NCBI RefSeq assembly: GCF_900130065.1
Contig: NZ_FQXV01000003.1
Span: forward strand, 274,387 to 338,386
Direction: 5' to 3'
Length of the DNA: 64,000 bases
Source: Sporobacter termitidis DSM 10068
Lineage (GTDB): Bacteria > Bacillota > Clostridia > Oscillospirales > Oscillospiraceae
This document shows, one piece after another, positions 8,414-17,836 of the stretch (positions within the stretch are counted from its first letter, which is position 1; every line of letters starts with the position of its first letter). The notes beneath the pieces are model-generated. The model ran no database searches. It saw only the letters and a program-made list of their open reading frames with translations, and was not told where the DNA came from. The position numbers and the translations under genes were made by a program.

Positions 8414-9912
8414 GTGCGGAGACAATTCTTGAGATCAAAGGCCTCCATAAATATTTTGGTCCGACCCATGCCAATAAAAACGTCAATCTGACCCTTAGGA
8501 AGGGTGAAATCAAAGGATTGATCGGCGAGAACGGCTCCGGCAAGTCAACATTGCTGTCGCAAATTGCCGGCATTTATAAATACGACGCCGGTGAAATGAT
8601 ACTGAACGGCAAGGCCTACGCGCCCGCGAGCCCTCTTGAAGCGAACAACGGCAAAATTGCAATGGTTACGCAGGAGCTCGGCGTCGTGGATAAGCTTCCT
8701 GTCGGGATAAACATCTTTCTCGGCCGGCTTAACAGATTTTCCAGCAGGGGCGCCGTCAATGTCAAGAAGCTGACTAAGACGGCCGCCCGGGTGTTCGAGG
8801 AATGGAACCTGCCGCCCGTGCCGCTCGGGGCGATGATGACAGGCATGATGATTGAGCAGCGCAAAATTGTCGAACTCGCGCGGGCGCTGTCAATCGAGCC
8901 GGACATTCTGCTGCTGGACGAAATCACGCAGTCCCTGTCGCTCAACAATAGAAACAATCTGTACGGGCTGATGAGCAAGCTCAAGCAGATGGGCAAATCC
9001 GTCATCGTGATCACGCATGATATTGAGGAAATGCTCGCCATCTCCGACTCGATTACCGTTCTGCGCGACGGGGCGGTTGTCGGAGACGTCAAAACGAGTG
9101 AAACGACGGCAGATAAAATCAGATATATGATGGTCGGACGCGACATCAGCGGGGACTATTACCGCGCCGATCACAAACCGGATTACTCTGACGAGGTCGT
9201 CCTCAGAGCCGACAACATCACGGTCAGCGGAGAACTTGAGGACATTTCCTTCGACGTACATAAGGGTGAGATACTCGGTTTTTGCGGGTTGAGTGACTCG
9301 GGCATTCACTCGATCGGAAAAACCGTGTATGGATTATCAAAGCTAAAGAGCGGCAGCGTGCGTCTCGGTGGCGGCGAGGAAATAAAAAATGCTCCGGACG
9401 CTTTGCGCTGCAATATGGCATACGTGCCGAAAGACAGGGACAATGAGGCGCTGATGATTCACGCCAGCATACAAGAAAACTGTACGCTGCCTTCCCTGGA
9501 CAAATTGAAGGGGACGTCCGGCCTCATTTCCCCCGCGAACCTGAAAAGGCTGTCGGCCGAAACAGTAGATAAGCTGTCCATAAAATGCACCGGTATAAAC
9601 CAGAGCATGGATGCGCTATCCGGCGGAAACAAACAGAAGGTCAATCTCGGGCGCTGGCTCGCGAAAGACCTGAAGGTGCTTGTCCTCGACTGTCCAACGC
9701 GCGGTGTCGACGTCGGCGTCAAGAGGTATATTTATTCGCTGATGAAACAGGCGAAGGCAGACGGTATAGCGACTATCCTGATTTCTGACGAGCTGACGGA
9801 AGTTCTTGGTATGGCCGACAGGCTGATCGTCATGAAGGACGGCCGCATGTCTAAAACAATACGACGCGACGAAGAGTTTACAGAGCATTCCGTCATAGAG
9901 GTGATGATATGA
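8410..9912 (+). CDS. Double ABC ATPase of the sugar importer (RbsA/MglA-like)
   Basis: 500 residues with two nucleotide-binding domains. Domain 1 has Walker A GENGSGKST and Walker B ILLLDEIT, but its signature is degenerate (TGMMIEQRKIV). Domain 2 lacks a proper P-loop lysine at the expected place (GLSDSGIHSIGKT) but keeps signature LSGGNKQKVNLGRW. This asymmetry is normal for the RbsA/MglA family. The gene overlaps both flanking permease genes by four bases each. It powers uptake of the unidentified ligand. Confidence 0.92.
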   Translation: MSAETILEIKGLHKYFGPTHANKNVNLTLRKGEIKGLIGENGSGKSTLLSQIAGIYKYDAGEMILNGKAYAPASPLEANNGKIAMVTQELGVVDKLPVGINIFLGRLNRFSSRGAVNVKKLTKTAARVFEEWNLPPVPLGAMMTGMMIEQRKIVELARALSIEPDILLLDEITQSLSLNNRNNLYGLMSKLKQMGKSVIVITHDIEEMLAISDSITVLRDGAVVGDVKTSETTADKIRYMMVGRDISGDYYRADHKPDYSDEVVLRADNITVSGELEDISFDVHKGEILGFCGLSDSGIHSIGKTVYGLSKLKSGSVRLGGGEEIKNAPDALRCNMAYVPKDRDNEALMIHASIQENCTLPSLDKLKGTSGLISPANLKRLSAETVDKLSIKCTGINQSMDALSGGNKQKVNLGRWLAKDLKVLVLDCPTRGVDVGVKRYIYSLMKQAKADGIATILISDELTEVLGMADRLIVMKDGRMSKTIRRDEEFTEHSVIEVMI

Positions 9913-10901
9913 TGAAGAAAATCAAATTACAAACCATTGTGCCGTTTATCGCTTTCGCCGTTATATTCCTGTTTTTCACAATCGCGAGTAAAGGTAAAAT
10001 GGTGTCGGCATATAATCTGGGGATGCTTATCGACCAGTCGATGGTTATAATTATCATCGGCAGCGGCATGCTTTTTGTCGTTGCGCAGGGGAGCATCGAT
10101 CTGTCAGTAGGCGTAAACCTCGCGCTGTCCGGCGTCATCGGTATGTGGGCAGCCACGGCCACAGGCATCCCGTTGCTGCTTATTCCCGTCTCACTCGCCG
10201 TCGGCGCGATCATCGGGTTGTTCAACGGCGCGATTGTCAGTATGCTGAAGGTCCCATCGTTTATACTGACGATCGCCCTGCTCATCGGTGTGCCCGGTAT
10301 TGTTCATCTGATACAAACACAAATCGGCGCGCAATATCTATCGTCTTCTTTGCGCTTTCTCAACATGCCGGCCGTCAAAATACCACTGTTTATCGTCATC
10401 GTCGCTCTTATGGCTGTCGTCTTTGAATTCAAGAAATCAGGGCGCTACTGTCGGGCAATCGGCGAGAATGAGACAGTCCCCAAATTCGTCGGCGTCCCCA
10501 TAACGAAGGTCAAGATATTGGCTTTTATGCTGTCAGGCCTGATGGCCGGAGTTGGGTCGATATTCTCCATCCTCACGGTCGGCGGAACGAGCCAGACGAT
10601 GGGTTCGTTCATGGAGATGAAGGTCGCAATGGCCATGTTCCTCGGCGGGGTACTTGTCACCGGCGGCACATCGGCGAAGATTTACAAAATGCTGCTGGGC
10701 TCATTTTCAATCACAATCATCGTGAACGGCCTGGCGATCATCGGTTATCCTGAAAGTCAGACATCGGAGTCTGTCGAAGGCATTTTGCTGCTGCTGATAC
10801 TGATTGTCACGATCATTGCAACGGGGCGCGACAAGAAGAGAGGAAGTCCGCCAGATAATGAAGTGTTGTTGGATAACCAACATGTCGAGCTGACCCGGTA
10901 A
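9909..10901 (+). CDS. ABC transporter permease 2 (RbsC-like)
   Basis: 330 residues, hydrophobic throughout, with the family patterns GSIDLSVGVNLALSG near the N-terminus and the cytoplasmic loop GRYCRAIGENETVPKFVGV. Two different permeases flanking one double ATPase suggest a heterodimeric channel, as in several Clostridia sugar importers. It is the last gene of the operon; a terminator follows within 15 bases. Confidence 0.9.
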   Translation: MMKKIKLQTIVPFIAFAVIFLFFTIASKGKMVSAYNLGMLIDQSMVIIIIGSGMLFVVAQGSIDLSVGVNLALSGVIGMWAATATGIPLLLIPVSLAVGAIIGLFNGAIVSMLKVPSFILTIALLIGVPGIVHLIQTQIGAQYLSSSLRFLNMPAVKIPLFIVIVALMAVVFEFKKSGRYCRAIGENETVPKFVGVPITKVKILAFMLSGLMAGVGSIFSILTVGGTSQTMGSFMEMKVAMAMFLGGVLVTGGTSAKIYKMLLGSFSITIIVNGLAIIGYPESQTSESVEGILLLLILIVTIIATGRDKKRGSPPDNEVLLDNQHVELTR

Positions 10902-10913
10902 ATCGACCCGAGA

Positions 10914-10945
10914 GAAAAAAGCCTGTTTCCGCAGGCTTTTTCTTT
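10914..10945 (+). terminator. Rho-independent terminator of the ABC importer operon
   Basis: GAAAAAAGCCTG-TTTCC-GCAGGCTTTTTC: a short G/C stem flanked by A and T runs directly after the permease stop. Confidence 0.85.
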
Positions 10946-11082
10946 TGGCCAATACAGTCAAAGACCACCCCCGAAAAATGCACTTCATCAATTCAGGGAA
11001 GTGCTATCTTCTGTTAACTACCACATCCTCCGATAACCGGAGACCAGGTGCTCGGAGGCCTCCGGCATGACATTTACAATCC

Positions 11083-12171
11083 CTAAATACGCCCTTCGTC
11101 CATCATGCCGAAACATTCGGTAAAGAACACAACTGCGTCAAGATTATATTTCTTTGCCGTCTCGTCCAGCGCTTCGTCCATGATTTCGGCGAGAAGCTGA
11201 GACTCGCAGGCGGCTCTGGCATTAATGATAACAGGCAAGTCGGCGCAGGGCTGTCCAAGCCGGCTGTCGAACTGCATATCATAGTCGACGCCTAAAAGTG
11301 AGATCTTGCAGGCTGTGCCGTCTGTGCCGTCGGCGTAAACCTTCAGGTGCGGGATGTTTCGATGCTTGTCCTTCAGCTTTGTACGGATCGCCTCGACCAG
11401 ATCCCCAAGGAAAGCGTTGCCGTCAAAAGTGCCGCAGCAGATTTTTACGTAAAGCTGGCAATTGTACCAGCTCAGCTTTTGTTCCGCGGCTATGAAACTA
11501 GGCCCTCCGTATCCGATATCGATTGTTTTGAGCTGCGCGTCATGCGTCATGATATAGTCCGCAACCTTATCGATATTTGTCTTGTTTTTAGCGGAAACGG
11601 CAAAGACTTCCGCCCCGGGGCAAAAATCTCTCAAAAATTTAAGGTACGTCTCGGCGTCGGCATCGCTCAAGAGATCTATTTTGTTCAGCACTACGACATC
11701 CGCCTCCTGAAGCTGCGCTCTGAACAGATAGTTCATTTCCTCCGGAAGGTTAATGTCAGCCCGTTCCGGCATGATGGTGCGCAGCCGTTCCGGGTCGGCG
11801 ATTACTGTAAACGGCGCGAGCTCAAACTCGCCGTGATATTCCCTGTCAAGCTTATGATAAACATGGTCGAGAGCGCCGACGCCACAGCCAGGAATATCGG
11901 ACATAACAAGATCATTATGCTCATAGTCCATAAGGCGTCTCAGCCTGTCAACCAGATTCTCCGTTTGATAGCAGATGCACTCGCCGGTAAGCTCCGTAAT
12001 ATTGCAGCCACAAGCTTCGGAAAACTTGGCATCGACAAGGTTTTTAGCGCCAAGGTCGTTTGCAATAACACTCGCTTTTCCGGTATTCGCATTGATATAG
12101 TCCGCCAATGCAACCATACTGGTTGTTTTGCCCGCGCCTAAAAATCCGCTGACAACCATAAATCTTTTCAT
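11083..12171 (-). CDS. COG0523/CobW-type P-loop GTPase
   Basis: 362 residues from ATG 12171, with AAGGAG nine bases ahead; an upstream in-frame start at 12213 has no ribosome site. Walker A is SGFLGAGKT (about 7-15); the guanine-specificity motif is NKIDLL. The metal-binding CxCC motif typical of COG0523 metallochaperones is reduced to CICY (GECICYQ), so metal handling may differ. Members insert or deliver metals (Zn, Co, Ni) or activate corrinoid and nitrile-hydratase proteins in the cytoplasm. The neighbours do not reveal the client. A 43-codon ORF directly upstream appears to be in the same transcript. Confidence 0.85.
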   Translation of the reverse strand: MKRFMVVSGFLGAGKTTSMVALADYINANTGKASVIANDLGAKNLVDAKFSEACGCNITELTGECICYQTENLVDRLRRLMDYEHNDLVMSDIPGCGVGALDHVYHKLDREYHGEFELAPFTVIADPERLRTIMPERADINLPEEMNYLFRAQLQEADVVVLNKIDLLSDADAETYLKFLRDFCPGAEVFAVSAKNKTNIDKVADYIMTHDAQLKTIDIGYGGPSFIAAEQKLSWYNCQLYVKICCGTFDGNAFLGDLVEAIRTKLKDKHRNIPHLKVYADGTDGTACKISLLGVDYDMQFDSRLGQPCADLPVIINARAACESQLLAEIMDEALDETAKKYNLDAVVFFTECFGMMDEGRI

Positions 12172-12188
12172 TTCAATATACTCCTTAA

Positions 12189-12320
12189 TTATTTTGTACG
12201 TGGCAAGGCACAAATGCCAGTCTTTCCGGCCGCCATAGTTGTTCTGTCAGCATTTTGGCACGGCGCAGGAAGGGATACACATGTAAAGGTACGGAATACG
12301 CGGATGTATTCGCTTTTCAT
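12189..12320 (-). CDS. 43-residue small ORF ahead of the GTPase
   Basis: ATG at 12320, preceded by AAAGGAG with five bases between; the stop at 12189 lies 17 bases before the GTPase ATG, so the GTPase ribosome site begins right after it. The product starts MKSEYIRVFRTFTCV and has three cysteines and no clear membrane segment. No family recognised. It could be a leader peptide whose translation tunes GTPase expression, or a small partner or metal-binding peptide. Support is the ribosome site and tight spacing only. Confidence 0.45.
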   Translation of the reverse strand: MKSEYIRVFRTFTCVSLPAPCQNADRTTMAAGKTGICALPRTK

Positions 12321-12482
12321 AGTGTCTCCTTTCACGACTTTAGGATGAGGAAAGATAAGGAAAATATATCATACATATTGAAAAATTTCAATTTATAAGT
12401 TGAAGGTATCTCAGATTACGTTCACTGGTTATCAAAAACTTCAATCCAATAAGCGCGCCTGCCTGCCCTTTCCAAATTATTC

Positions 12483-12517
12483 TTGACTCCGCTCACCAAA
12501 AATGATAACATTGTTAT
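12483..12517 (+). promoter_or_regulatory. TetR promoter with overlapping operator
   Basis: TTGACT (12483-12488), a 17-base spacer and TAACAT (12506-12511) form a good sigma-A promoter. A perfect palindrome ATAACA-T-TGTTAT (12505-12517) covers the -10 box and is the likely autoregulatory operator of the TetR protein encoded at 12551. Confidence 0.65.
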
Positions 12518-12550
12518 TAAAGATAACAGTCGAGGCTTTTCGGTGAAAGT

Positions 12551-13165
12551 ATGAGTTACAGTTCGCGTCTGACCCGTAAGCGCATTTTAGAATGCGCCCT
12601 GCAGGAATTTATGGAGTGCGGCTATCAAAACGCCAATATGCGGAACATTGCCCGGTCGGCAAATGCCACGACCGGCGCGCTGTACAACCACTTTGCCAAC
12701 AAGGCGGTGCTGTTTGACGCCTTGGTACAGGCACCGGCGGAAGAGATGCTGACCAAATTCCAGGAAATACACCGTCAGGCAATGGCAGACCTTTCCGCCC
12801 TGTCAAGCGGAGACTTGGAGAAGAAGGCCAGCTCCGGCACGGATTGGATGCTGGAGTATATCTACCGGTACCTGGATGCGTTCCGATTAATCTTTTGCCA
12901 CTCGGAGGGAACGCGCTGGTCGGCCTATCTGGAGCAGCTGATTGAGATTGAAGAACGGGCTTACCGGGTCTATTGCGACACGCTGGGTAAGAACGGCAGG
13001 AGGGTGGACGATTTCTTCCTGCATGTTACCGCCGCCACCGGATTTCAATATTTGGTGGAGATCGTTTCGCACAATTTGCCCTATGAACAAGCGGTCGCCG
13101 TCATGGACAGCGTGAAACGGTACGGTATGGCCGGCTGGAGTGAAATATTGGGGCTTCGGCCCTGA
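12551..13165 (+). CDS. TetR/AcrR-family regulator of the ECF/ABC operon
   Basis: 204 residues. The N-terminal helix-turn-helix (about 10-55: NMRNIARSANATTGALYNHFANK) is typical TetR_N; the ligand domain is not assignable. It is the first gene of a same-strand cluster with ECF transporter parts and two ABC permease-ATPases, and its promoter carries a palindrome over the -10 box. A GTTAGA-N4-TCTAAC box lies 15 bases after its stop, so the downstream genes have a second, separate control point. Confidence 0.88.
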   Translation: MSYSSRLTRKRILECALQEFMECGYQNANMRNIARSANATTGALYNHFANKAVLFDALVQAPAEEMLTKFQEIHRQAMADLSALSSGDLEKKASSGTDWMLEYIYRYLDAFRLIFCHSEGTRWSAYLEQLIEIEERAYRVYCDTLGKNGRRVDDFFLHVTAATGFQYLVEIVSHNLPYEQAVAVMDSVKRYGMAGWSEILGLRP

Positions 13166-13180
13166 TTTTTTCGGGCGCAA

Positions 13181-13196
13181 GTTAGAATGGTCTAAC
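13181..13196. promoter_or_regulatory. GTTAGA-N4-TCTAAC operator, copy 1 (ECF/YbtPQ operon)
   Basis: GTTAGAATGGTCTAAC, extended to perfect 8-base arms AAGTTAGA/TCTAACTT (13179-13198). It lies 60 bases before the ECF S-component start. The same palindrome recurs at 29471, 30353, 30599 and 35518 in the haem island. Confidence 0.75.
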
Positions 13197-13255
13197 TTAA
13201 TTATAGCAACCGGGGCGGTTCCTCGGCATATTCAAAACAAACGGAGGCTGTCATC

Positions 13256-13858
13256 ATGTCCACAAATACCATCCAGAAAAAAACAAACCGTTTGACCGGG
13301 AAGGATCTCATCAATGTGGGAATCTACTCGGCCATCTATTTTGTCATCATTATGGCCATTGCCATGCTGGGCTACATACCAATCATGATGCCCATGCTGT
13401 GCGTTGTCGGCCCCATCATCGGCGGTATCCCTTTTATGTTGTTTTTAACGAAGGTAAAAAAGTTTGGCATGATTCTTATTATGAGCGTCATCATGGGTAT
13501 TCTGATGGCCCTTACCGGCATGGGTCTGTACGCCCTTCCTGTTGCGGTGGTTTCCGCCCTTATCGCAGAGCTGGTCTGGAAACGGGCAAATTACAGCAGG
13601 GCAGGCAGCTCGATTTTGACCTGCGGCTTCTTCAACATCTGGATGTGGGGCAACTTTATTCCCCTCTTCACCAACCCTGAGAGCTATTTTTCTACCCGGA
13701 CGGAGTTCGGCGCGGATTACGAGGCGGCGCTGACTGCCTTGCTGCCCGGCTGGATGTCCCCCGTTCTGCTGATCTGTTGCTTTGTCTGCGGCATGCTTGG
13801 CGGCCTTCTGGGCCGGTCCCTGCTGAAAAAACACTTTTCCAAGGCGGGGATCGCCTGA
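13256..13858 (+). CDS. ECF transporter S component, MptD/Trep_Strep-like
   Basis: 200 residues with five to six hydrophobic segments and the GPIIGGIPFMLF loop typical of MptD/Trep_Strep-type substrate-specific components. ATG 13256 follows ACGGAGG. The stop overlaps the EcfT ATG (ATGA), so the products are made together. The S component binds the small-molecule substrate in the membrane; here the operator shared with haem-uptake genes and the two YbtPQ-like neighbours suggest an iron compound, haem precursor or siderophore (inference). Confidence 0.8.
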   Translation: MSTNTIQKKTNRLTGKDLINVGIYSAIYFVIIMAIAMLGYIPIMMPMLCVVGPIIGGIPFMLFLTKVKKFGMILIMSVIMGILMALTGMGLYALPVAVVSALIAELVWKRANYSRAGSSILTCGFFNIWMWGNFIPLFTNPESYFSTRTEFGADYEAALTALLPGWMSPVLLICCFVCGMLGGLLGRSLLKKHFSKAGIA

Positions 13859-14595
13859 TGGCTTCCAGCATCCTGCAAACCACCGGACAGAAAAGGGGGA
13901 TGATTCTGGACCCCCGAACCAAGCTGCTGCTGCTGGTCACTGTATCCATCTTTGTGCTGGGGGGACTGGACGGCGGCAAGCTGCCCTTCATGACACCCAC
14001 CCTGTGCGTGCTGCCGCTGGTTTTGTTCCTGACGGCGGGAAAGATCAAATCAGCGCTCATCTGTCTGGTTGTCTTTATGGGAGCCTACCTGGCGGGAGGA
14101 CTGCTGGTGCCACAGCTGTCGGGTATTCCTCAATTTTTGCTGCTGGGCTGCGCCGGTATTTTCAGCCGGGTCATGCCCGGTGTGGTAATGGGAATCTACG
14201 TCGTCTCTACCACGACCGTCAGCGAGTTCACGGCCGCCATGCAGAAGCTGCATGTCAGTGAAAAAATCATCATTCCCCTGTCTGTCATGTTCCGCTTTTT
14301 CCCCACAGTGGGTGAGGAATTCGGCGCCATTAACGCCGCCATGCGGATGCGGGGAATCAGCCTGGGCGGCGGAAGGGCCGGGAGAATGCTGGAGTACCGG
14401 CTGGTACCCCTGCTGACTTGTTCGGTGAAGATCGGCGAGGAGCTGTCCGCGGCGGCCCTGACCCGCGGTCTTGGGGGCGAGGTCAAACGCACCAATGTCT
14501 GCCGTATCGGCTTTCGGATTCAGGACATGATACTGATTGCCCTGTGTGCCGCCGCCTTTGCCGCCACCGCCCTGGCGTATCTGGGTGTGCTGTGA
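13858..14595 (+). CDS. ECF transporter transmembrane component EcfT
   Basis: 245 residues; the start is the ATG overlapping the previous stop. About five membrane segments. The two short Arg-Gly coupling motifs of EcfT proteins are visible (AAMRMRGISLGG and AALTRGLGGEV); these helices touch the two ATPase grooves. It links the S component to the double EcfA encoded ten bases downstream. Confidence 0.88.
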   Translation: MASSILQTTGQKRGMILDPRTKLLLLVTVSIFVLGGLDGGKLPFMTPTLCVLPLVLFLTAGKIKSALICLVVFMGAYLAGGLLVPQLSGIPQFLLLGCAGIFSRVMPGVVMGIYVVSTTTVSEFTAAMQKLHVSEKIIIPLSVMFRFFPTVGEEFGAINAAMRMRGISLGGGRAGRMLEYRLVPLLTCSVKIGEELSAAALTRGLGGEVKRTNVCRIGFRIQDMILIALCAAAFAATALAYLGVL

Positions 14596-14605
14596 GGAAG
14601 AGCCC

Positions 14606-16078
14606 ATGATACATATAGACCACGTCAGCTTTCAATATGCCAACGCCGATTCCGGCTCCCTGCGGGACATCTCCCTGCGGGTGGAGAGGGGGACGTGCGT
14701 GCTGCTGTGCGGCCAGTCCGGCTGCGGCAAAACCACCCTGACCCGGCTCGTCAACGGTCTCATCCCCCACTACTACGAAGGGCAGTTGACCGGGGAGGTG
14801 TCTGTGGGCGGACTGGACGTGAAGAACGCGGAGCTGTATGAGACTGCCCATTTGGTGGGCAGTGTGTTCCAAAATCCCCGCAGTCAGTTCTTTTGCGTGG
14901 ACACCACGGGGGAAATCGCCTTTGGATGCGAAAATCTGGGGCTGCCACTGGCGGAAATCGACCGGCGGGTGGACCGTGCCGCCCATGAGATGCGCGCCAC
15001 AGATTTGTTGGGACGCAGTATCTTTAACCTGTCCGGCGGCGAAAAGCAGAAAATTGCATGCGCGTCGGTGTCCGCCATGACACCGGAGGTGTTCGTTCTG
15101 GACGAGCCGACCTCCAATCTGGACATAGAAGCCATTGAGAATTTGAAGGACACCCTGCGGTTGTGGAAGGCCCAGGGAAAAACCATCCTCATTGCGGAGC
15201 ATCGGCTGTATTGGCTGAGGGAGCTGTGCGACCGGGTCATTTATCTTCAGGATGGAGCGATTGAGCGGGATATCCCCATGGCGGAACTCTGTGGCTATAC
15301 CGCTGAGACGCTGGCGGAGCTGGGACTGCGCACCCTGTCTCTGGATGACCTGCCCCACCGGGAAGCGCCGCCATCGCCCGGAGAGCTTCTGACCCTGCGA
15401 GGCTACCGGTACTCCTACCGCAACAGCCCCGCCCACGCTCTGGACATCCCGGAGACCATACTGCCAAAGGGCGGGGCCATCGCCGTCATCGGCCACAACG
15501 GGGCGGGTAAATCCACCCTTTCCAAATGCCTGTGCGGATTGATAAAGCACTGCAAGGGTGTCTGCAGCTGCGGAGGGGCGGCCTATTCCCGCCGTCAGAT
15601 GCTGAGAAAGAGTTATATGGTCATGCAGGACGTGAACCACCAGCTCTTTTGCGAAAGCGTGGAGGATGAGCTGCGTCTGGGAATGGATGAGGCGGACGAG
15701 GCGGAGCTTCAGCGCGTCATGGACGCTCTGGAGCTGACCCCTTTCCGGGCAAGGCACCCCTTGTCCCTGTCCGGCGGCCAGAAGCAGCGGGTAGCCATCG
15801 CCTCCGCCCTGCTTGCAGGGAAGGAGCTGTTGGTGTTCGACGAACCGACCAGCGGGCTGGATTTCCATCATATGGAGCAGACCGCCCGTCTGTTGGAATC
15901 CCTGGACGGGAGGCAGACCATATTCATCATTACCCACGACCCGGAACTCGTCGTCCGTTGCTGCAATTTCGTGCTGCATCTGGAAAACGGGCGTGTCAAG
16001 GAGCAATACGCCCTTGATTGTGAGGGCGAAACGCGGCTGCGTCATTTTTTTGAACGCAAGGAAAGGAAGCGTGTTTAG
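14606..16078 (+). CDS. Fused double ECF ATPase (EcfA1-EcfA2)
   Basis: 490 residues from ATG 14606 (GAGGAAG ahead). Two complete nucleotide-binding domains: Walker A GQSGCGKTT, signature LSGGEKQKIA, Walker B VFVLDEPTSNLD; then GHNGAGKST, LSGGQKQRVA, LLVFDEPTSGLD. Both look catalytically intact. In many genomes EcfA is two genes; here one polypeptide serves both. The stop abuts the ATG of the next ABC gene with no gap. Confidence 0.92.
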   Translation: MIHIDHVSFQYANADSGSLRDISLRVERGTCVLLCGQSGCGKTTLTRLVNGLIPHYYEGQLTGEVSVGGLDVKNAELYETAHLVGSVFQNPRSQFFCVDTTGEIAFGCENLGLPLAEIDRRVDRAAHEMRATDLLGRSIFNLSGGEKQKIACASVSAMTPEVFVLDEPTSNLDIEAIENLKDTLRLWKAQGKTILIAEHRLYWLRELCDRVIYLQDGAIERDIPMAELCGYTAETLAELGLRTLSLDDLPHREAPPSPGELLTLRGYRYSYRNSPAHALDIPETILPKGGAIAVIGHNGAGKSTLSKCLCGLIKHCKGVCSCGGAAYSRRQMLRKSYMVMQDVNHQLFCESVEDELRLGMDEADEAELQRVMDALELTPFRARHPLSLSGGQKQRVAIASALLAGKELLVFDEPTSGLDFHHMEQTARLLESLDGRQTIFIITHDPELVVRCCNFVLHLENGRVKEQYALDCEGETRLRHFFERKERKRV

Positions 16079-17836
16079 ATGGATCATACGGAAAAACATA
16101 AGAGAGGAGCATTTTCCTATCTCTTCGAGTGGGCGGCGCCCTATCGGGGGAAATGCGCGCTGTCCGTTGTGACGGCGACTTTGGGGGTACTGTGCGCTGT
16201 CGTCCCCTACTTTTGCGTCAGCAAAATCGTGACTCTGCTGATCGCCGGGGAGCGGTCACTCTCCCCATACCTGTTCTGGGTGGTGGCAGCCGCGCTGTTC
16301 TGGGCGGGAAATTATCTGTTCCACTCCATCTCCACCACAATCTCCCACGGCGCTGCCTTTGCCGTCATCGCGGATACCCGGCGGCGAATGTGCGAAAAGC
16401 TGGCCCGGCTGTCCATGGGGAAGGTCCTTGCCCGCCCCAGCGGTGTGACCAAGAACATCATTGTGGAGCGCTTGGACGGCATTGAGCCCACCCTGGCGCA
16501 TGTGGTACCGGAAATGACAAGCAAGCTGCTGGCTCCGGTGGCCATTCTCATCTACGTGTTTATTTTGGACTGGCGTGTGGCTTTGTGGTCGCTGCTCACG
16601 TTTCCGATCGGAATGCTGGCCATGATGGGAATGCGCGTCGGCTACGAAGAGAAATACAGCCGATACGTGAAATCCGGCAAGAATCTCAACGCGGTCGCTG
16701 TGGAGTATATTAACGGCATCGAGGTTATCAAGACCTTCAGCCAAACGGCCAAGACCTACAAAAAATTTACCGACGCGGCACATGAGTCCGCTCATTCCGC
16801 CATCGACTGGATGAAGGACACCCAGATTTTCTTCTCTCTGGGTATGGTGGTCATTCCCTCAGTGCTGGTAAGCGTTCTACCCGCCTGCGTGCTGTTTTAT
16901 TTGCAGGGAACGTTGCCGGTGAACGAAATTGTTGTGATCGTGGTGCTGTGTCTGGGCATGATGCCGCCCCTCATCGGCGCGATGAGCTACAGCGACGATC
17001 TGGCAAAAATCGGGACCATCGTGGGGGAGATCAACTCCATTCTTGAGGACGAGGAGCTCCGGCGTCCCGAAACAAACGTGCAGCTGGACCGCTTTGACAT
17101 TGAGGGTAAGGCCGTGCGCTTCAGCTATAAGGACACCGAGGTGCTCCACAGCGTGGATTTCTTCTTCCGGGAAGGCACCGTCAATGCCCTGGTAGGCCCC
17201 TCCGGCAGCGGGAAGTCCACCCTCGCCCGGCTCATTGCCTCCATGTGGGATGTTACCGGCGGCAGTATCACCATCGGCGGGGTGGATGTCAGGGACATTC
17301 CTCTCCGCCAGCTCAATGAGATGATCGCCTATGTCTCCCAGGACAATTTCCTGTTCAACGAAACGGTGCGGGAGAACCTGCGCAAAGGCCGTCCCGGAGC
17401 CACTGACGCAGAGGTGGAGGCCAGCGCCAGGGCCTCCGGCTGTCACGAGTTCATTATGCAGCTGGAAAAGGGGTATGACACAATGGTGGGCAGCGCCGGA
17501 GGACATCTCTCCGGCGGCGAGCGCCAGCGGCTATCCATCGCCCGGGCCATGCTGAAGGACGCGCCCATCGTTATTCTGGACGAAGCCACCGCCTACACCG
17601 ACCCGGAGAATGAGGCCGTTATCCAAAATGCGGTGGCCCGGCTGGTCAGGGGCAAGACCCTGATTGTGGTAGCTCACCGGCTGTCCACCATCACCGACTC
17701 CGACCAGATCGTGATGGTTCGCGACGGCCATATTGAGGCGGCAGGCACTCATGAAACGCTGCTGGAGGACTGCACGCTGTACCGTCACCTGTGGGAAACC
17801 CATATCGGCTCGAAAGACGCAGTGGAGGTGAAATGA
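16079..17836 (+). CDS. ABC transporter permease-ATPase, YbtP/YbtQ-like half 1
   Basis: 585 residues: six membrane helices (about 20-300) then an ATPase domain with Walker A GPSGSGKST, signature LSGGERQRLS and Walker B IVILDEATAYTDPENE. The exporter-type fold is shared by drug exporters and by the YbtP/YbtQ pair that imports iron-yersiniabactin. It is adjacent to a second half transporter, so the pair is probably a heterodimer. From memory, ECF-type genes next to a YbtPQ-like pair also occur in the equibactin locus of Streptococcus equi, but no siderophore synthetase lies in this window. Confidence 0.85.
   Translation: MDHTEKHKRGAFSYLFEWAAPYRGKCALSVVTATLGVLCAVVPYFCVSKIVTLLIAGERSLSPYLFWVVAAALFWAGNYLFHSISTTISHGAAFAVIADTRRRMCEKLARLSMGKVLARPSGVTKNIIVERLDGIEPTLAHVVPEMTSKLLAPVAILIYVFILDWRVALWSLLTFPIGMLAMMGMRVGYEEKYSRYVKSGKNLNAVAVEYINGIEVIKTFSQTAKTYKKFTDAAHESAHSAIDWMKDTQIFFSLGMVVIPSVLVSVLPACVLFYLQGTLPVNEIVVIVVLCLGMMPPLIGAMSYSDDLAKIGTIVGEINSILEDEELRRPETNVQLDRFDIEGKAVRFSYKDTEVLHSVDFFFREGTVNALVGPSGSGKSTLARLIASMWDVTGGSITIGGVDVRDIPLRQLNEMIAYVSQDNFLFNETVRENLRKGRPGATDAEVEASARASGCHEFIMQLEKGYDTMVGSAGGHLSGGERQRLSIARAMLKDAPIVILDEATAYTDPENEAVIQNAVARLVRGKTLIVVAHRLSTITDSDQIVMVRDGHIEAAGTHETLLEDCTLYRHLWETHIGSKDAVEVK

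Noticed and set aside
14483..16099. 538-codon minus-strand frame opposite the double EcfA gene
   Set aside because: The plus strand holds two complete ABC ATPase domains; the antisense frame has no motif.
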